From positions 58,802 through 122,801 of the forward strand of contig JAGZSY010000020.1 of the NCBI GenBank assembly GCA_018380885.1: a stretch of 64,000 bases of DNA, given 5' to 3'. The notes beneath the pieces were generated by a model that was not told the DNA's origin, made no database searches, and worked only from the letters and a program-made list of their open reading frames with translations. The stretch's first letter is position 1; each line of letters opens with the position of its first letter. This stretch comes from Enterocloster asparagiformis (GTDB lineage Bacteria; Bacillota; Clostridia; Lachnospirales; Lachnospiraceae). Below are positions 35,093 to 45,298 of the stretch, in pieces. Made by a program: the position numbers and the translations under genes.

Positions 35093-35150
35093 CCCTTATC
35101 TCCCTCAGCTTCATTCTGTATCAGGGCCCGGCTGACCCGGCGCAGGCACG

Positions 35151-36059
35151 CTATGACAGGAACATCTTCTGGGGCTTAAACCAGCGCTTGTCCGACCGGT
35201 ACTCGTATATTCCGATAAAATGCGTTTCGCTGTCGTACAGGCGGAAGCAGTGTCCCTCCTCCGGCCGGATGCTCTCCTGCACCTGGTTTCTAAACAGCGG
35301 ATTCCCGTTGCGGGCCAGGTTGTCCGCCTCCGGCTTTGCGTGGACCGGCGGGTAGTCGGCCAGCACCTCCTCCACGCCCAGAATATAGGGTTCGATCTCC
35401 CCCGCCCTGGCCAGGGACTCGATCTCGTCCAGCTTCAGGCTGTCCGCCAGCTCAAAGCTTCCCACCCTGGTCCTGGTCAGCTGCTCCATGCAGCCCCCGC
35501 AGCCCAGCTTCCTGCCGATATCGTAGCAGAGCGTGCGGATGTACGTGCCCTTGGAGCAGGTAACCGACATCACCACCCGGGGCAATGTGACGGATTCCAC
35601 CTCAATGGCGTGGATTTTCACCGGGCGCGCCCTGCGCTCCACTTCCTTGCCGGCCCTGGCCAGCTCATAGAGCTTTTTGCCATCCACCTTCAGGGCGGAG
35701 TACATGGGCGGAATCTGGTCGTAATCGCCCAGAAAGCCCATGACCGCCTGCCGCACCTGCTCTGCGTCCAGCGCCATGGCCCCGGCCTCGTCCGATGAGA
35801 GCGTCAGGCCCGTGGTATCCTGGGTGTCCGTATCCCGGCCCAAAAGCAGCACGGCCCGGTAGGTCTTGGTCCTGTCCGTCAGCATATCGCAGAGCTTTGT
35901 GGCGCTCCCCAGGCACACCGGCAGCACGCCCTGGGCGGCCGGGTCCAGCGTTCCCGTGTGCCCGATCTTTTTCTGTTTTAAAATGCCGCGGAGCCGGGCC
36001 ACAACGTCGTGGGACGTGTAACCCGGTTCCTTGTATACGTTTATCAATCCGTTTATCAT
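35151..36059 (-). CDS. truB: tRNA pseudouridine(55) synthase
   Basis: Forms pseudouridine 55 in the T-loop of tRNAs. 302 residues with the catalytic motif GHTGTLDPAAQGVLP (Asp39), the NVYKEPGYTSHDVV opening and TYIRTLCYDIG. The C-terminal PUA-like region (VHAKPEADNLARNGNP) is present. Lies 11 bases after nrnA in the translation operon. Confidence 0.95.
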   Translation of the reverse strand: MINGLINVYKEPGYTSHDVVARLRGILKQKKIGHTGTLDPAAQGVLPVCLGSATKLCDMLTDRTKTYRAVLLLGRDTDTQDTTGLTLSSDEAGAMALDAEQVRQAVMGFLGDYDQIPPMYSALKVDGKKLYELARAGKEVERRARPVKIHAIEVESVTLPRVVMSVTCSKGTYIRTLCYDIGRKLGCGGCMEQLTRTRVGSFELADSLKLDEIESLARAGEIEPYILGVEEVLADYPPVHAKPEADNLARNGNPLFRNQVQESIRPEEGHCFRLYDSETHFIGIYEYRSDKRWFKPQKMFLS

Positions 36060-36070
36060 GGCCTGCTCTC

Positions 36071-37045
36071 CTACTGCGGCTCAGCCTCTGAGGCCGGTGT
36101 CAGCTGCCTGGAAATATGTATGGCCAGGTTATTGATCACATCGTGTATGTTGCCGCTCATGGTGCAGCCGGCCGCATGCACGTGGCCGCCGCCGCCGAAA
36201 AGCATGGCGATCCGGCTCACGTCCACCTTGTCCTGGGAGCGCATGCTCACCTTGAACTCCTGGGCGCCAGACTCATACAGAAACAGCGCGCACTCCACGC
36301 CCTCGGTCAGCCGCAGCTGGTCGATGATTCCGTCTAAATCCTTGCTGTCCACGCCGTAGAACTCCATATCCTTTTTGCGGACAGCGCTGAAAATGCACTT
36401 GCCGTCCATGAAGGTGATGCTTTCCAGCAGGGCCCTTCCCAGAATCTGGTTCTGCACATAAGTCTTGCGGTAAAAGCTGTTGTCGATGATGCTGCCGAAA
36501 TCGATGCCCTTCTCCATCAGCTTGCCCGCGATCTCCATGGTCTTGGCCGAGGTGCAGGAATACTTGAACACCCCGGTGTCGTGAACCAGCCCGGTGTACA
36601 GGCACTCGGCCACCGTCTTGTCGATATAGGCGTCGTCCAGCTGCCCGTAGAGCACCTCGCAGGTGGAGCTGGCGTCCGCCACCACCAGATTGGCGGCGGC
36701 GTAGCGGGTGTTGGTCACGTGATGGTCCAGACATATGCTGTCCTTTGCCCGCTCATAGTAGCAGGAAAATTTTCCCAAACGTCCCACATCCCCGCTGTCC
36801 AGGCACACGCACAGGTCGTAAACCTTGTCGTCCGGCTCATGGCGAATCTCGTCGAAGCCTTTGAGGTATGCGTACTTTTGCGCCGCCTCCTCCAGGTAGA
36901 CTCTGGCATGGATGCCCGGGTATTTATTGCCCAGATAATTGTACAGGCCCAGGGTTGATCCCAGGCAATCCCCGTCTGGGCGGATATGTCCCAGGATGGC
37001 GACGCTCTTCACGCCGTCCAGCATAGATTCCAGTATACGACTCAT
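36071..37045 (-). CDS. nrnA: DHH/DHHA1 phosphoesterase, nanoRNase/pAp phosphatase
   Basis: Degrades very short RNA and probably pAp or cyclic-dinucleotide breakdown products. 324 residues with the DHH family motifs: GHIRPDGDCLGS near residue 19, the DSGD metal site (CLDSGDVG), the eponymous DHH (CLDHHVTN) and the DHHA1 C-terminal GGGGHVHAAGC. It occupies the usual place between rbfA and truB. AAGGAGG precedes the start. Confidence 0.93.
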   Translation of the reverse strand: MSRILESMLDGVKSVAILGHIRPDGDCLGSTLGLYNYLGNKYPGIHARVYLEEAAQKYAYLKGFDEIRHEPDDKVYDLCVCLDSGDVGRLGKFSCYYERAKDSICLDHHVTNTRYAAANLVVADASSTCEVLYGQLDDAYIDKTVAECLYTGLVHDTGVFKYSCTSAKTMEIAGKLMEKGIDFGSIIDNSFYRKTYVQNQILGRALLESITFMDGKCIFSAVRKKDMEFYGVDSKDLDGIIDQLRLTEGVECALFLYESGAQEFKVSMRSQDKVDVSRIAMLFGGGGHVHAAGCTMSGNIHDVINNLAIHISRQLTPASEAEPQ

Positions 37046-37134
37046 AGGCTTTCCTCCTTGCTATGAGCACTGGGCGCCCGGCTTATCAGGCGCTTTCGTG
37101 CGATAATTGTCACTGCGCCCGCCAACTTGCGGAC

Positions 37135-37527
37135 TCAGTCTAACGGCTCCTCATCGGCCGGCGCTTCCCCGTGCAGATCCTTTGTCACCTCGTCGATCAG
37201 GTGGGACATATTCACACCGTACTCGATGGACTGGTCCAGGATGAACTTGATCTGGGGCGTGTTGCGCAGATTGACCCTTCTGGCCAGCTCCCTGCGCACG
37301 TACCCCTCCGCGCTCTTTAAACCTTCAATGGTCGCCTTGCCCGCGTCCTCATTTCCCAGGACGCTGATATATGCCTTGCAATACTTGAGATCCGGGGTCA
37401 CCTCCACGGAAATCACGCTGGTCATGGGGTGAATCCTGGGATCTTTGATCCCGCCCCGGATGATCTCGCTGAGCTCCCGCTGTACCTCCATGTTGATTCT
37501 CGTATTTTTAATGCTGTTCTTGCGCAT
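37135..37527 (-). CDS. rbfA: 30S ribosome-binding factor A
   Basis: Binds and matures the 30S subunit. 130 residues, KH-like fold with RINMEVQRELSEIIRGGIKDPRI and the signature TPDLKYCKAYISVLGN plus RRELARRVNLRNTPQIKF. An acidic tail (ADEEPLD) ends the protein. Follows infB by 45 bases. Confidence 0.94.
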   Translation of the reverse strand: MRKNSIKNTRINMEVQRELSEIIRGGIKDPRIHPMTSVISVEVTPDLKYCKAYISVLGNEDAGKATIEGLKSAEGYVRRELARRVNLRNTPQIKFILDQSIEYGVNMSHLIDEVTKDLHGEAPADEEPLD

Positions 37528-37572
37528 AAATTCCCTCTCTTTTCTTCCCGGAGGGCAACGCCAAAGGTCCCA

Positions 37573-40500
37573 CTATCTCGGTACTTCTACCATGGTGTAG
37601 GCCTCGATCTCATCGTCCTCCTGGAGATCGTTGAACTTCTCGAATACCAGACCGCACTCGTAGCCTGCCGCAACTTCCTTCACATCGTCCTTGAAACGCT
37701 TTAAGGAGGCCAGCGCGCCGTCGAAGAGCATCTCGCCCTGACGGGTCACACGGCACTTGCAGCCGCGGGTGAATTTGCCGTCCAGCACATAGGAGCCCGC
37801 GATGGTGCCCACGCCGGAAGCCTTGAAGGTCTGACGCACCACTGCGTGGCCGATCACCTGCTCCTCGAACACCGGATCCAGCATGCCCTTCATGGCGGCC
37901 TCCACGTCCTCGATGGCCTGGTAAATCACCTTGTACAGGCGCACGTCCACCTTCTCGCGCTCAGCCACGGATTTGGCCATGGCATCCGGACGGATATTGA
38001 AGCCGATGATGATGGCGTTGGAAGCGCTTGCCAGGGAAACGTCGGACTCGTTGATCGCGCCCACGCCGCCGTGGATCACCTTGACCATAACCTCCTCGTT
38101 GGAGAGCTTGGTCAGGCTCTGCTTCACAGCCTCCACGGAGCCCTGTACGTCCGCCTTGATGATGATGGGCAGCTCCTTGATATTGCCGGCCTTGATCTGG
38201 CTGAACAGGTCATCCAGTGACAGCTTCGCCTTGGTATCCTCGATCAGCTTGTTCTTGCCCTCGGAGATGAAGGTCTCGGCAAAGCTTCTGGCCTCCTTCT
38301 CGTTCTCCGTGGCCACAAACACCTCTCCGGCGTTGGGCACGTCGTTTAAGCCCAGAATCTCCACAGGCGTGGAGGGGCCCGCCTCCTTCACCCGGCGTCC
38401 CCGGTCGTCCATCATGGCGCGGATCTTGCCGTAGCAGGCGCCTGCCGCGATGGTGTCGCCCACATGCAGGGTGCCCTTCTGCACCAGCACGGTGGCAACA
38501 GGTCCCTTGCCCTTATCCAGCTCGGCCTCGATCACAAGGCCGCGGCCCTTACGGTTGGGATTCGCCTTCAGCTCCATCACGTCCGCGGTCAGCAGCACCA
38601 TCTCGAGCAGATCGGTGATGCCTTCCTTAGTATGTGCGGAAACCGGCACAAATATTGTACTGCCGCCCCAATCCTCTGAAATCAGTTCGTATTCGGACAG
38701 CTCCTGTTTTACTTTATCCACATTGGCGCTGGGCTTATCGATCTTGTTGATGGCAACAATGATCTCAACTCCGGCCGCCTTGGCGTGGTTGATGGCCTCC
38801 ACGGTCTGGGGCATCACGCCGTCATCCGCCGCAACCACCAGGATTGCGATATCCGTGGACTGGGCGCCGCGCATACGCATGGCGGTGAACGCCTCATGTC
38901 CGGGCGTGTCTAAGAACGTAATCTTGCGGTCATTGATCTCAATTACGGAAGCGCCGATGTGCTGGGTGATTCCACCCGCCTCCCTGGAGGTCACATTGGT
39001 CTCGCGGATCGCATCTAACAGGGAGGTTTTACCGTGATCGACATGGCCCATCACGCAGACAACCGGCGGTCTGGGGCTCATATCCTCGTCGTTCTCGTCA
39101 TCCTCCTTGAGCAGCTCGGCGATCACGTCGACCTTTACTTCCTTCTCGCAGAGCACGTCGAACTCCATGGCGATCTCCTCAGCCTTATCGTAGTCGATCT
39201 CCTGGTTCAGAGTCACGATCTGTCCCTTTAAGAACAGCTTCTTCACAATCACGGAGGGCTGCAGCTTCATCTTATCCGCCAGCTCGCGGATGGTCAGGGT
39301 ATCGGGAAGGGTGATGGTCTTAACCTCCTCAACCTTGGCATCCTCCTTCTTGGGCGTGGGCATGATGAATGCGCCCTTGCCGGTCTTAACCGGCTTCTTT
39401 ACATCGTCCCGGTCGCGCTTGTCGTAGCGGTCGTTTCTGTGAGCGTTCTTATTCTGGCGTCCGCTGGTGGGCTTTGCCTGGATCGGCGTGTCGAAGGACG
39501 ACTTGCCTGCGCCCGGCCTGCGGGTATTGTCCCTGCCCTGCCCTCTGTTATTGCCGCCGGCGGCATCGCGGTCTTTATCCATACCGCCCTGGTAACCGCC
39601 GCCGCCGAAGCGGTTGCCCTGATAGCCTCCGCCCTGGGGACGGTTGCCCTGGTAGCCTCCGCCCTGGGGACGGTTGCCCTGGTAGCCTCCGCCCTGAGGA
39701 CGGTTGCCCTGGTAGCCTCCGCCCTGAGGACGGTTGCCCTGGTAGCCTCCGCCCTGGGGACGGTTGCCCTGATAGCCTCCGCCCTGGCGGTTGCCCTGGT
39801 AGCCCTCGCCCTGGGGACGGTTGCCCTGGTAGCCTCCGCCCTGGGGACGATTGCCCTGATAGCCGCCCTCGCGGTTGCCCTGATAGCCTCCGCCCTGGGG
39901 ACGATTGCCCTGGTAGCCGCCCTCGCGGTTGCCCTGATAGCCTCCGCCCTGGGGACGATTACCCTGGTAGCCTCCCTCGCGGTTGCCCTGGTAGCCTCCG
40001 CCCTGGGGACGGTTACCCTGGTAGCCTCCCTCGCGGTTGCCCTGGTAGCCTCCGCCCTGGGGACGGTTACCCTGATAGCCGCCCTCGCGGTTGCCCTGGT
40101 AGCCTCCTCCCTGGGGACGGTTGCCCTGGTAGCCTCCCTGGCGGTTGCCCTGGTAGCCCTCGCCCTGGGGACGGCTGCCCTGGTAGCCTCCCTGGCGGTT
40201 TCCGTCACGGTTGCCCTGATAGCCCTCGCCCTGGGGACGGTTCCCCTGGTAGCCTCCCTGGCGGTTCCCGTCACGGTTGCCCTGGTAGCCTCCCTGACGG
40301 TTTCCGTCGCGGTTGCCCTGATAGCCGCCCTGACCCTCGCGGCTTCCCTGATAGCCCTCCTGACGGGGTTTGTTCTCCTGCTGGGACTGCTGTGCCTGAG
40401 GCGCGGGCGCAGCCTCGGTCTGGGGGCGCGCCGGAGCCGGAGCCGCCTGCTGGGGCTGCACGCTCTGAGCCTGCACGGACGGAGCCTCTGTCTTGACCGC

Positions 40501-40908
40501 CTCCGTCTGGGGAGCCGCCTCCGCCGCCTGAGGCCGGGCCGGTGCCGTCTGCTGAGGACGGGCCGGCGCCTTCGGAGCCGGGCGCTTGATCTGCTGCTGC
40601 GCGTTCTGCGGTCTGAACACGGCGGTCAGCTTCTTCTTAGCCGGCTGTCCCGCGGGCTTCTCAGCCCCCTCGGGCGCTTTTGCCGCCGGAGCCGCCGCCT
40701 TGGTCTCCTGGGGAGCGGGGGCCGCCTTCTCCTGATGGGCCGGAGCTGCTTCCTTTTTGGGCGACAGCGCTCTGCGCACCGCCGACTCCTGGTCCGGCGT
40801 CACCTTAGACACCGCATACATGCTGGACGAGGGGTCCGCCTGTTTAATCAATTCCAATATTTGTTTGCTGGTTTTCCCCAGCTCATTCGCCAATTCATTT
40901 ACTCTCAT
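37573..40908 (-). CDS. infB: Translation initiation factor IF-2 with a very long Gly-rich repeat region
   Basis: GTPase that places initiator tRNA on the ribosome. 1111 residues, longer than usual (700-950). In order: an IF2_N domain (1-52), a Pro/Ala/Gln-rich linker, about 28 copies of a (G)GYQGNR unit (about 184-442), an Arg/Asp-rich stretch, a second IF2_N-like module (near 525-585), and the G domain with GHVDHGKT (621-628), DTPGHEAF and NKIDKP, followed by domains II-IV. The conserved core looks intact. Its start overlaps the ylxQ gene by 14 bases. Confidence 0.97.
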   Translation of the reverse strand: MRVNELANELGKTSKQILELIKQADPSSSMYAVSKVTPDQESAVRRALSPKKEAAPAHQEKAAPAPQETKAAAPAAKAPEGAEKPAGQPAKKKLTAVFRPQNAQQQIKRPAPKAPARPQQTAPARPQAAEAAPQTEAVKTEAPSVQAQSVQPQQAAPAPARPQTEAAPAPQAQQSQQENKPRQEGYQGSREGQGGYQGNRDGNRQGGYQGNRDGNRQGGYQGNRPQGEGYQGNRDGNRQGGYQGSRPQGEGYQGNRQGGYQGNRPQGGGYQGNREGGYQGNRPQGGGYQGNREGGYQGNRPQGGGYQGNREGGYQGNRPQGGGYQGNREGGYQGNRPQGGGYQGNREGGYQGNRPQGGGYQGNRPQGEGYQGNRQGGGYQGNRPQGGGYQGNRPQGGGYQGNRPQGGGYQGNRPQGGGYQGNRPQGGGYQGNRFGGGGYQGGMDKDRDAAGGNNRGQGRDNTRRPGAGKSSFDTPIQAKPTSGRQNKNAHRNDRYDKRDRDDVKKPVKTGKGAFIMPTPKKEDAKVEEVKTITLPDTLTIRELADKMKLQPSVIVKKLFLKGQIVTLNQEIDYDKAEEIAMEFDVLCEKEVKVDVIAELLKEDDENDEDMSPRPPVVCVMGHVDHGKTSLLDAIRETNVTSREAGGITQHIGASVIEINDRKITFLDTPGHEAFTAMRMRGAQSTDIAILVVAADDGVMPQTVEAINHAKAAGVEIIVAINKIDKPSANVDKVKQELSEYELISEDWGGSTIFVPVSAHTKEGITDLLEMVLLTADVMELKANPNRKGRGLVIEAELDKGKGPVATVLVQKGTLHVGDTIAAGACYGKIRAMMDDRGRRVKEAGPSTPVEILGLNDVPNAGEVFVATENEKEARSFAETFISEGKNKLIEDTKAKLSLDDLFSQIKAGNIKELPIIIKADVQGSVEAVKQSLTKLSNEEVMVKVIHGGVGAINESDVSLASASNAIIIGFNIRPDAMAKSVAEREKVDVRLYKVIYQAIEDVEAAMKGMLDPVFEEQVIGHAVVRQTFKASGVGTIAGSYVLDGKFTRGCKCRVTRQGEMLFDGALASLKRFKDDVKEVAAGYECGLVFEKFNDLQEDDEIEAYTMVEVPR
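39583..40359 (-). repeat. GYQGNR coding repeat in infB
   Basis: About 777 bases of 24-36-base in-frame repeats, coding for about 28 GYQGNR-type units with PQG, E or DGNRQ spacers. The DNA repeats are near-identical in places (for example five [10 protein letters not shown] units in a row at the 3' side), implying recent expansion. Confidence 0.95.
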
Positions 40909-41230
40909 TCACACTACCTCCATTCACATTCATTAGTCCTGCCATTGACTTTGCAAACCCGGCATCCTCCACGGATACGGAAGCCCGAAACTCCTTCCCC
41001 ATGGCATGCCCCAGCTCATCCTTTGTGCCAAACAGATAAATCGGAACTTTATAGTAAGCACACATGTTGGTAAACATCTTCTTTGTATTGTCCGATGCTT
41101 CCTCTGATACGATCACCAGATGGGATCTTCCGCTCTTCACTGACTTTTCTGTGGAAAATTCTCCGCTTACCACCTTTCTGGCCCTGGTAGCCAGCCCAAT
41201 CATGTTTAACAGCTTCTTTTTATCGACCAA
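40895..41230 (-). CDS. ylxQ: L7Ae-family ribosomal/RNA-binding protein YlxQ
   Basis: 111 residues, L7Ae/L30e fold: [20 protein letters not shown] at the N-terminus, [15 protein letters not shown] and [19 protein letters not shown]. It is the usual K-turn RNA-binding protein between rnpM and infB in Firmicutes. Overlaps both neighbours (11 and 14 bases), so it is translationally coupled. Confidence 0.93.
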   Translation of the reverse strand: MVDKKKLLNMIGLATRARKVVSGEFSTEKSVKSGRSHLVIVSEEASDNTKKMFTNMCAYYKVPIYLFGTKDELGHAMGKEFRASVSVEDAGFAKSMAGLMNVNGGSVNESK

Positions 41231-41492
41231 GCGCTTCCATCTCCTTTTCCAGAGCTTCGTACACCTCTTTGGGAATCGCCATCTTAAAGGAGCGCTCCAG
41301 GCCCTTGTTCTTCACGGCCTTTTTCATGCACTCCATGGACGGACAGAGATAGGCGCCGCGGCCGTTCTTTCTTCCGGTGGCGTCCAACAAAATCTCCTCG
41401 TCGGCGGTCTTTATCACTCTGATCATTTCTTTTTTGTTCTTCATCTCACCACAGCCAATGCACTGTCTGAGCGGAACCTTTTTCATGCTCAC
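41220..41492 (-). CDS. rnpM: YlxR/RnpM RNA-binding protein
   Basis: 90 residues with PLRQCIGCGEMKNKKEMIRVI and the DATGRKNGRGAYLCPSMECM motif of the YlxR family. Members modulate RNase P in B. subtilis. Conserved place after nusA in the operon. Confidence 0.93.
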   Translation of the reverse strand: MSMKKVPLRQCIGCGEMKNKKEMIRVIKTADEEILLDATGRKNGRGAYLCPSMECMKKAVKNKGLERSFKMAIPKEVYEALEKEMEALGR

Positions 41493-41559
41493 TTATATCA
41501 CTCCTAACCTATCCAAGGCTGCCGTTCACTCGCCGGTAAACAACAGCTGTCTGGTGCCG

Positions 41560-42723
41560 TTACTGCTGGTCTGCGTCCTCCTGGCCGGCTTCACTGGCAT
41601 AATCCTGGTAGTCCTCCTGAATTTCTTCCTCATATGTTTCCTCTGAGGCATCTCCGTACTGCAGCCCCATCTGCTCGAACAGCCCCATCTCACGGGCCTG
41701 GGTCTCGCTCTTGATGTCGATCTTAAAGCCCGTAAGCCTTGCCGCCAGCCTTGCGTTCTGCCCTTCCTTGCCGATGGCCAGAGACAGCTGGTAATCCGGC
41801 ACAATGACCTGGGCTTCCCGCTCCTCCTCGTCCGCCACAACGCAGATGACCTTAGCCGGGCTCAGCGCGTTCTCGATCAGGTACGCCGGGTTCTCATCCC
41901 AGTTGATGATGTCGATCTTCTCGCCGCGCAGCTCGTTCACGATGGAGTTGACTCTGGAACCGTTTAAGCCCACGCAGGCGCCCACGGGGTCCACGTTGGG
42001 ATCGTTGGACATCACGGCGATCTTGCTTCTGGAGCCCGCCTCTCTGGCGATGGCCTTGATCTCCACGGTGCCGTCCCTTACCTCAGCCACCTCAGACTCG
42101 AACAGGCGCTTCACCAGGTCCGGGTGTGTCCTGGAAACGGAAATGCGCGGTCCCTTGGGCGTATCCTTTACCTCCACGATGTATACCTTGATGCGCTCGG
42201 TGGGACGGAAGGTCTCGCCCTTGACCTGCTCGCTCTCGTTCAGGATGGCGTCCACGCGCCCTAAGTTCACGCTGACGTTCTTGCCCAGGTAGCGCTGCAC
42301 GATACCGGTCATCACGTCCTTTTCCTTCATATAATATTCCTTGTAGAGCACGGAGCGCTCTTCCTCGCGGATCTTCTGCAGGATCACGTTCTTGGCGTTC
42401 TGTGTGGCAATGCGCCCGAATTTCTTGGAATCCAGCGGAATCTGCACCGTATCCCCCACCTCGTACTTGGGGTTCATCATCTTGGCGTCCACCAGGCTGA
42501 TCTGCAGCTGGTCATCCTCAGGAGTCTCCACCACTTCCTTCTCCATATACACGGCGAAATCGCAGGTATCCGGATTAATATTCACCCGGACATTATCCGC
42601 TTTTCCGAAGTGGTTCTTGCAGGCAGTGAGCAGGGAGTTTTCAATCGCTTCCAGCAGAGTGTCCTTGCTGATGTTCTTTTCCTTCTCCAGAACTTCCATT
42701 GCCTCTAACAGTTCCTTATTCAT
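41560..42723 (-). CDS. nusA: Transcription termination/antitermination factor NusA
   Basis: 387 residues: N-terminal RNA-polymerase-binding domain ([25 protein letters not shown]), S1 domain ([17 protein letters not shown]), two KH domains ([25 protein letters not shown] and [18 protein letters not shown] in part). It is the short form without C-terminal acidic repeats. An in-frame start lies at 42762, but the ATG at 42723 has AGGAGG and matches the family start, MNKELLEAM. Confidence 0.95.
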   Translation of the reverse strand: MNKELLEAMEVLEKEKNISKDTLLEAIENSLLTACKNHFGKADNVRVNINPDTCDFAVYMEKEVVETPEDDQLQISLVDAKMMNPKYEVGDTVQIPLDSKKFGRIATQNAKNVILQKIREEERSVLYKEYYMKEKDVMTGIVQRYLGKNVSVNLGRVDAILNESEQVKGETFRPTERIKVYIVEVKDTPKGPRISVSRTHPDLVKRLFESEVAEVRDGTVEIKAIAREAGSRSKIAVMSNDPNVDPVGACVGLNGSRVNSIVNELRGEKIDIINWDENPAYLIENALSPAKVICVVADEEEREAQVIVPDYQLSLAIGKEGQNARLAARLTGFKIDIKSETQAREMGLFEQMGLQYGDASEETYEEEIQEDYQDYASEAGQEDADQQ

Positions 42724-42800
42724 GTTTATCCTCCTATCCATGTGTCCTACATGTGAAATCACATCAATTTTGGGCTTTTCCCGAAAGCCCGGCCATACCT

Positions 42801-43271
42801 TTAAAAATCGAAGGCCAAACGGATCAGGGCGATGTCGGCCCGGTCGAATACCATCTGGCTTCCATCCTCCATATCAAGCGTCACCGTCTGTGCGTCATAC
42901 GCGCTCAATGTGCCGGTAAATTCCTTCTGCTTATCCCGCATGCGGTAAAGCCGCACCTCCACGTCTTTGCCCACGCTGCGGACAAAGTCCTTTTCCTTCT
43001 TAAGCGGCCGGCCAAGTCCGGGGGAGCTGACCTCCAGAATATAGCTCTCGTCAATAAAGTCCTCTTTGTCCAGCCAGTCGCCCAGCCTGCGGCTGATCAC
43101 CTCGCAGTCGTCAACCGCGATTCCGCCCTCTTTATCGATATAGGCCCGCAGGTACCAGGTGCCTGCCTCCTTCACGTATTCCACGTCCACAAGTTCAAAA
43201 TGATGCTCCTCCATCAGCGGCAGCAGATATGCCTCCACTCTGGATTCGTAAGATTCCTTTTTTCCCATCAT
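42801..43271 (-). CDS. rimP: Ribosome maturation factor RimP
   Basis: 156 residues with ELVDVEYVKEAGTWYLRAYIDKEGG and DCEVISRRLGDWLD in the N-terminal domain and YILEVSSPGLGRPLKKEKDF before the SH3-like C-terminal part. First gene of the nine-gene operon running to ribF. AAGGTGG precedes adjacent ATGs (43271 or 43268). Confidence 0.95.
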   Translation of the reverse strand: MMGKKESYESRVEAYLLPLMEEHHFELVDVEYVKEAGTWYLRAYIDKEGGIAVDDCEVISRRLGDWLDKEDFIDESYILEVSSPGLGRPLKKEKDFVRSVGKDVEVRLYRMRDKQKEFTGTLSAYDAQTVTLDMEDGSQMVFDRADIALIRLAFDF

Positions 43272-43311
43272 TTCACCACCTTTCCCATCGATTCAGTCTC
43301 TACACAAGACG

Positions 43312-43337
43312 AAAGAGTGGACCGCTGTCCACTCTTT
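43312..43337 (-). other. Hairpin in the rimP leader
   Basis: Perfect 11-base stem AAAGAGTGGAC/GTCCACTCTTT with a four-base loop, within the leader about 25 bases after the predicted transcription start. No true T-run follows, so it may be a stabilising or attenuating element of the operon's leader. Confidence 0.6.
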
Positions 43338-43366
43338 ATCAGTAATTTACATTAGTTATCGTATAT

Positions 43367-43395
43367 ACTATAGCACGGGGGAGGCGCAAATGCAA
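43367..43395 (-). promoter_or_regulatory. Promoter of the rimP-nusA-infB operon
   Basis: -35 TTGCAT (43390-43395), 17-base spacer, -10 TATAGT (43367-43372), about 95 bases before rimP. Confidence 0.72.
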
Positions 43396-43456
43396 GCATT
43401 TTCCACTAAAATTTGCTCCAGGCAAGTGCGAGACGGATTTTAGCAGTCCCTCTTTT

Positions 43457-44596
43457 TTAAAGCATCTTCGTCCCTCTGCACCATGTCTGCGCCACCTCGT
43501 AATCGTCGGTCAAGCGCACCAGGTCCGCGTCATAGCCTGCCGCGATGCGCCCCTTCCTGTGATCCACGCCCAGGCATCTGGCCGGGTTGATGGTGCAGGA
43601 ATTTAACGCCGCGTCAAAGGGCACCATGGCCTGCTCCACCAGAAGCTTCAGGCCCCGGTTCAAAAACAGGGTCGAGCCCGCGATGGTGTCCGTGCCCTTA
43701 AGGCGCGCCAGTCCGTCCTCCCCGATCTCAATATCGTGGCCGCCCAGCTGATATTTCCCTCCCGGCGGGCAGTGCTTAGCCCTCAGGGAATCGCTGATCA
43801 TGATGGAGTAATCCCGGCCCTTGGCGGTGAAGAAATTGTTGAGCGCCGCCAGATGGGAATGGCAGCCGTCGCAGATCACCTCGCCGTAGATATCCCGCAC
43901 CCGCAGTGCCGTCCCCACCAGACCCGGCTTGCGGTGATGGTAGGGCGTCATGCCGTTGTACACGTGGGTCATGGAGGTTGCGCCGTTGGCGATGCCCAAA
44001 AGCGCCTGTTCGTAGGTAGCCGAGGAGTGGCCCATGCTGACCACCACGCCGTTCTCGCTGCAATACCGGGTCAGGGCAAAGTCCTCGTCGTGCTCCGGCG
44101 CCAGGGTGATGTACTTGATCATCCCCTCCGCCGCCTCCTGATAGCGCTTAAACTGTTCCACCGCGGCCGTAGCGATCGCTTCCGGCGGCTGGGCGCCCTT
44201 GTACTCCATATCCAGGTAGGGGCCCTCGAAGTGAATGCCCAGCATCTCCGCGCCCTGATATCCCTCTGCCGCCACGGCGGCCACATTGGCCACGGCCTTC
44301 TCCAGCACGTCCGGCATCTGGGTTACGGTGGTGGGGAGAATGGAGGTCACGCCCTCCTCGGGGATACGGCGCATCCACTCCCGCAGCCCCTCAGGCTCCC
44401 CGTCGTTGGTGTCAAAATTGTATGCGCCGTGGGTGTGGATATCGATAAATCCCGGCACGATCCGGTCGTTACCGCAATCCTCGTCCGCCTGCCTGCTGCC
44501 GTAAGGGAGAACCCGCAGGATCTTCTTCCCATCAATCTCCAACTGGGCCGCCATAAACTGCCCTGCAATCCAGATTCGTTTGCTCTGAATAATCAT
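43457..44596 (-). CDS. nagA: N-acetylglucosamine-6-phosphate deacetylase
   Basis: Removes acetate from GlcNAc-6-phosphate in amino-sugar catabolism. 379 residues of the amidohydrolase TIM-barrel type: metal-site HTHGAYNFDTND near residue 51, HFEGPYLDMEYKGAQ, VVSMGHSSATYEQA, THVYNGMTPYHHR and the late catalytic ISDSLRA (usual TDA or SDA). GGAGAGGA precedes the ATG. No nagB is adjacent. Confidence 0.93.
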   Translation of the reverse strand: MIIQSKRIWIAGQFMAAQLEIDGKKILRVLPYGSRQADEDCGNDRIVPGFIDIHTHGAYNFDTNDGEPEGLREWMRRIPEEGVTSILPTTVTQMPDVLEKAVANVAAVAAEGYQGAEMLGIHFEGPYLDMEYKGAQPPEAIATAAVEQFKRYQEAAEGMIKYITLAPEHDEDFALTRYCSENGVVVSMGHSSATYEQALLGIANGATSMTHVYNGMTPYHHRKPGLVGTALRVRDIYGEVICDGCHSHLAALNNFFTAKGRDYSIMISDSLRAKHCPPGGKYQLGGHDIEIGEDGLARLKGTDTIAGSTLFLNRGLKLLVEQAMVPFDAALNSCTINPARCLGVDHRKGRIAAGYDADLVRLTDDYEVAQTWCRGTKML

Positions 44597-45006
44597 AGTA
44601 AATCCTCTCCGCTTTCTTATAATATAGTATGGTTTCCACCAATCACAATTTGTATCCTTCCAAACACGCGGCGGTTACCCGCCCTGTTTAAGTATAGCAT
44701 TCCCACATTTTTTTTCAACCCTCCCGGGCCTTTTCTCTGTTTCCATTCAGCAAATTCACAAAATCGGGATTTTTCCTCATTTTTCCGTCAATATGACGAT
44801 TGACACCAAACCGTATACATATTTCTGATATTTTCTACAAAATTTACTTATTTATTCTATGGAAATAGACTGATTTTCAAAAATGGACTTCCGGCCTATT
44901 GACTTGTTTAAAAGGCTACATTATACTAAATATTGTCAATTATACATATCGTGAGTGGGTATGGTAGGTCATTTGCGATGTAGAAAAGAAAACGGAGGAT
45001 AAACTT
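44597..45006. promoter_or_regulatory. Divergent promoter region between nagA and the DUF4190 gene
   Basis: 410 AT-rich bases. Plus-strand promoter: TTGACT (44899-44904), 17-base spacer, TATACT (44922-44927), about 80 bases before the DUF4190 gene. Minus-strand candidate for nagA: TTGTGA, 16 bases, TATATT, at about 44625-44652. A perfect 13-base palindrome CGTCAATATGACG lies at 44786-44798 between them and could be an operator. No gene is seen. Confidence 0.55.
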
Positions 45007-45258
45007 ATGGAATCACAAAGTAGCGGATTGGCGATAGCCTCAATGGTATGCGGAATTTGCGCTCTGGTGTTCAGCTGCTGCATCCCCTATATTCCGTTCA
45101 TTCTGGCGGTCATCAGTATCATTTTCGCAGCTGTAACCCTGTCCAAGCATTTAGGCGGCAAAGGCATGGCCATTGCAGGTCTTGTGTGCTCGATTATCTC
45201 CCTGGTTCCCACCATCATCGTCGTGGTAACCGGAGCGGCTATTTACTCCAGCCTGTAA
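45007..45258 (+). CDS. DUF4190-like small membrane protein
   Basis: 83 residues. Two or three hydrophobic segments: GLAIASMVCGICALVFSCC, then IPFILAVISIIFAAVTL, then GLVCSIISLVPTIIVVVTG; a conserved SKHLGGKGMAIAGLV loop joins the second and third. This is the DUF4190 pattern. CGGAGG precedes the ATG. Function unknown; followed 40 bases later by the DUF2752 gene. Confidence 0.8.
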   Translation: MESQSSGLAIASMVCGICALVFSCCIPYIPFILAVISIIFAAVTLSKHLGGKGMAIAGLVCSIISLVPTIIVVVTGAAIYSSL

Positions 45259-45298
45259 TTTCCGTCACTGCTGTTGCGACTGACAAAGGAGCTGTTTC

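Noticed and set aside
39583..40359. Regularly spaced repeats resembling a CRISPR array
   Set aside because: The repeats are in-frame coding units of IF-2, with no unique spacers and no cas genes.
39439..41073. A 544-residue frame on the plus strand, hydrophobic and repetitive
   Set aside because: It is the antisense of the infB repeat region; its repeats mirror the GYQGNR codons and it has no ribosome binding site or family resemblance.
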